A DNA stretch of 64,000 bases from Fasciolopsis buskii (Eukaryota; Platyhelminthes; Trematoda; Plagiorchiida; Fasciolidae): NCBI GenBank assembly GCA_008360955.1, contig LUCM01006188.1, positions 451,139 through 515,138 of the forward strand. The letters are read 5' to 3'. A program made the translations under genes and the position numbers. The number at the start of each line of letters is the position of its first letter. Within the stretch, counting starts at the first letter, position 1. The notes under the pieces are model-generated. The model was given only the letters and a program-made list of their open reading frames with translations, was not told the DNA's origin and ran no database searches. This document shows, one piece after another, positions 61,200-64,000 of this stretch.

Positions 61200-62228
61200 T
61201 CATCCAGTAAATCCCTGTAAGTTAAGTGAGCCAGTGATTCGAGCTGTTTTCCAACAAACTTATTCCATGTAGCAGAAAGTTAACGTTACGAACGACAAAT
61301 TCCATCCGCACATGCATCTGTCGTGCTCGTGACGCAGTTAAGAGCACGACTTGATGGATGCACATAAAACAGTTTGAAGAAATGCAAATTCTAATTCCAA
61401 GGGATCTCTGATGCAAACCCGTTTCATTCCATACAACAAATGTCAAACACAAAATACGGAGAGTTTAGAACGCCATGAAAAACCAACACTCAGCCCGTTT
61501 GTGGGTGATCTGAAAAAGCCCAAAAGACAGTTCGACAAAGGCATCACTCGAGCCAGATTATTAAAAAACTTTATTTTTCAACGACTGAATATTGGTATTT
61601 CGTAGCTCAAGGTTGATAGTTTACAAGGTTTTGTGATGACTGAGCCTAGCGTTTAGATAGTAACACTGCTAAAATTACCGAAGTTGCAAAAAATGGGGGG
61701 GAATTGTCAGTCTAAGGTCGTACCCCGGGTTCGTTTCGGACTGATTTACTCCGAAGGTTAAAGTTAGTTCCAGGACAAGATTAACATAAATACAACTGAG
61801 CAGAAAGTTCAATACCTACGCAGTGATGATCTCTTCTCGACTGGTGATGAAACGCTTGCGACTTGAATGCCAAGCTCAGCAGTCACGAAATTTTGGATTT
61901 TTGTTTCTCTTCTATCGTGTCATAAAATGAGCACCACGAGTTATCTCCTAGACACTATCCACTTCGGAAAATATCCTATAACGAGGGCATTTAGGGGTGG
62001 CCAGCTGCAAAACATGGCCATCTGGCGAGATGTAACTTCACAAGTAAAAAAGAAGCTATCCACTTCATAATATAGAAGCAATGGTACAAACACAACAAAC
62101 GGTGTTTTTTGCCGTTGACTGATTCACTGTTATCCTTGATTCAAACTAGCCGTATGGCGAACGATGGCTAATAATAACTGGGTGTCAGTTTTTTTATGAA
62201 TTGATTTCCCAGCTCTCTGCCTTAACAG
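61200..62228. other. Unassigned, possible upstream exons of plus-strand gene
   Basis: Plus frames at 61,432-61,605 ('KPTLSPFVGDLKKPKRQFDK') and 61,928-62,070 ('FGKYPITRAFRGGQLQNMAI') look protein-like and could precede the exon at 62,229, but I could not join them by splice sites. The dispersed repeat copy at 61,834 lies between them. Confidence 0.3.
61834..61885 (+). repeat. Short dispersed repeat, copy 2
   Basis: This is the partner of 1,970-2,029: 'CTCGACTGGTGATGAAACG', 'CTTGCGA' and 'CAAGCTCAGC' in the same order. Confidence 0.6.
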
Positions 62229-62503
62229 TTTGGCGATGGATATGGCTGGCCGAAACAGACTCATGTAGTTCATACAGTAGCAAAAAGGGCAAATTCAGTG
62301 ACAACGGCAGGCTCTGCCGGAACTGGAACAAAGCCAAGTAAAGCTATTCGTGAGCTGATGGCTGAGAAAATCACTACAACTTCGGCGAACGAATCCAAGA
62401 TGACATTAAAATCAGATCCTAAACTAAAAGAATCATTGGCCATCTCAACTCAGGAATTCATTTATGATGCACATAGCGGCACGATTTTTGCATCGTGGTG
62501 CAG
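62229..62503 (+). CDS. Internal exon of unidentified plus-strand gene
   Basis: The acceptor CTGCCTTAACAG and donor GTGCAG|GTAGCA flank a 91-codon frame plus two bases. It reads 'FGDGYGWPKQTHVVHTVAKR', a Thr/Ser/Gly-rich linker 'TTAGSAGTGTKPSKAI', 'RELMAEKITTTSANESK', and 'LAISTQEFIYDAHSGTIFAS' then 'WCR'. Continuing past the donor gives an immediate TAG, so splicing is required. The family is not recognised and the next exon would lie near or beyond the window edge. Confidence 0.6.
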
Positions 62504-64000
62504 GTAGCACTCCAAAGAGGAAGAATAAAGCGAGTTAACAGTAGCCAGAAATAAACAGGACTGACTTGAATACAACACGATAATTCACCTATATTGATGT
62601 GATTGTCCATGAAAGCAACAGCGTTCTAGACAACTAACCAACAGTGTGTTCTTTCGATTATCAATGGTGATTTGAGCGATAGCTGCATCAGAGTTATTTT
62701 TATCCATCTTTTTACTACTAACAAATTACGGAGAAGTGTCTGTGTTTGTCGATAAAATTTGGCCAGTCGCATTTGAAATCAGAACTAGCATTCGAAATAC
62801 GATTAGGCCTCAATGTGGGTGATATCTGAATCAACCGTGCTCATTGGAAATGGTGGTTGACGCGAATTAAGCAGACTGCTTACAATGACGTGTTTTTATT
62901 TCGTTCATCATCGACGAAGGTTATTGTATTTATTGTTGGGGGAGCTTGAGGATACACTATATGTTACAAAATACACGTATTCTCAGATTCGGTAGCGAAA
63001 CCTCCTAGTAAAATTGAAATACCCTCTTGCTAATAGAATAGTTCGAACAGGCTAAAACTTCTTTTTGGTAGAAAATGATTCAGCGTCCTTTGTAAGACTT
63101 AACACCATTCACTGGTCAATCAGACTTCTCTTTTCCGATTGAAAGTAACCTGTAGCATATAATCCCATTCCTCAAAGAAACGTCTTCTACGACCATAGAA
63201 GACGGTACTTGCATTTGTGGTTCAGTTTCTAGTTTGAATAACAAATATTGGTCTTGTGACCCAAATGATCGATTCCCCAAATCGTGTTGGTCCTAGCCCC
63301 AGCTGTTGGTTTCCATGAGCTTCTGATAGCTGATCTTGGTGTTTAGAGCACACTTTAGTAGCCCCATGAGAGACTATATAACCCAAGCTTGTCTCCGATT
63401 TCTTCTGGATCCCTCGTAAATTCCGTTAGGTTCCTCTAGTGACCTTTACTTCATCTGGCGACTGCTAACTCGTCTTTCAGTTCCAACTGCTCGGCGATCG
63501 AAACCCCAAGAAAATTTCGGCTTTGACCAGTCATTAAATGTTCAGAAATATCTTGTCTGAATCGAAATCTGTTTATCGAAGCGGAGAAACATGAAAAAAA
63601 GGAAACTGGGTTGTTGGCAGCTCACGGGCCGCAGCCACCGCATAGAGCCGACTGAGACTAAACAGTTCCAAATAGTTGTAGAGAGATGATAGCGTCAGTA
63701 TTGCTCCCCGTTTGTTGTTGATAGGCACATACACTTATGTGTCGGTTGATAGAACTGCTGATTACCACTTTGGAAGGATCAAAATGCAAAACAGTGATTT
63801 CATGCTTTGATATTCAGGATTGTCGCCTACGGACAGTAAACTAGATGAACTCCACTCTTAAGAGCGTCATCCAAGCTCAAACCACCAGAAATGCTTGACC
63901 AAATACCAAAAACGAACGAATTTTGTCGCTCGACCACTTGGGTGTAGAAACGCTTGGTAGGTTCCACTCGGACCGGGACTCTGCCGTCTTGGTTGACCCA
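62504..64000. other. Unassigned right edge
   Basis: No gene, repeat or exon recognised. It may be intron of the gene carrying the 62.2-kb exon. Confidence 0.4.

Overview
This looks like a flatworm nuclear genome, most likely a digenean trematode. The evidence is large introns with GT-AG ends, AT-rich single-copy DNA, microsatellites, and a repeat load of Penelope-like elements (PLEs), endonuclease/reverse-transcriptase LINEs, a BEL/Pao LTR element and a tRNA-headed SINE. No bacterial gene, operon or CRISPR signal is present. Assignment to trematodes is by the look of the repeats and genes; no marker gene fixes the species.

Layout. 1-0.56 kb: end of a minus-strand PLE. 1.4 kb: first SINE copy. 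5.6-7.2 kb: broken BEL/Pao pol with its reverse transcriptase YVDD box and a frameshifted RNase H. 13.6-17.3 kb: a PLE cluster, one plus-strand element with GIY-YIG endonuclease and one minus-strand element bracketed by a long inverted repeat. 19.2-24.5 kb: a LINE tail fragment and a nearly full-length but inactivated minus-strand LINE. 25.7-35.1 kb: the best gene in the window, a three-exon plus-strand LicD-family (fukutin/FKRP-like) type II membrane phosphotransferase of 376 residues; its introns hold a SINE, a (TCA)n array and a LINE fragment. 35.8 and 41.4 kb: minus-strand exons of unknown gene(s). 44.3 kb: a tiny intronless secreted His/Gly/Tyr-only peptide with a TATA box. 47.0 kb: a LINE tail. 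49.2-49.8 kb: a 301-bp-arm inverted repeat made of two PLE 3' ends. 53-54 kb and 56.5-60.3 kb: minus-strand multi-exon genes whose splice phases fit but whose family I cannot name. 60.5 kb: another SINE. 62.2 kb: a plus-strand internal exon running toward the right edge.

Roughly half of the window shows no recognisable feature. The most notable items are the His/Gly/Tyr peptide, which resembles an eggshell or metal-binding secreted protein, the young PLE palindrome at 49 kb, the repeated habit of PLE tails to sit in inverted orientation, and the phase-consistent unknown genes at the right.
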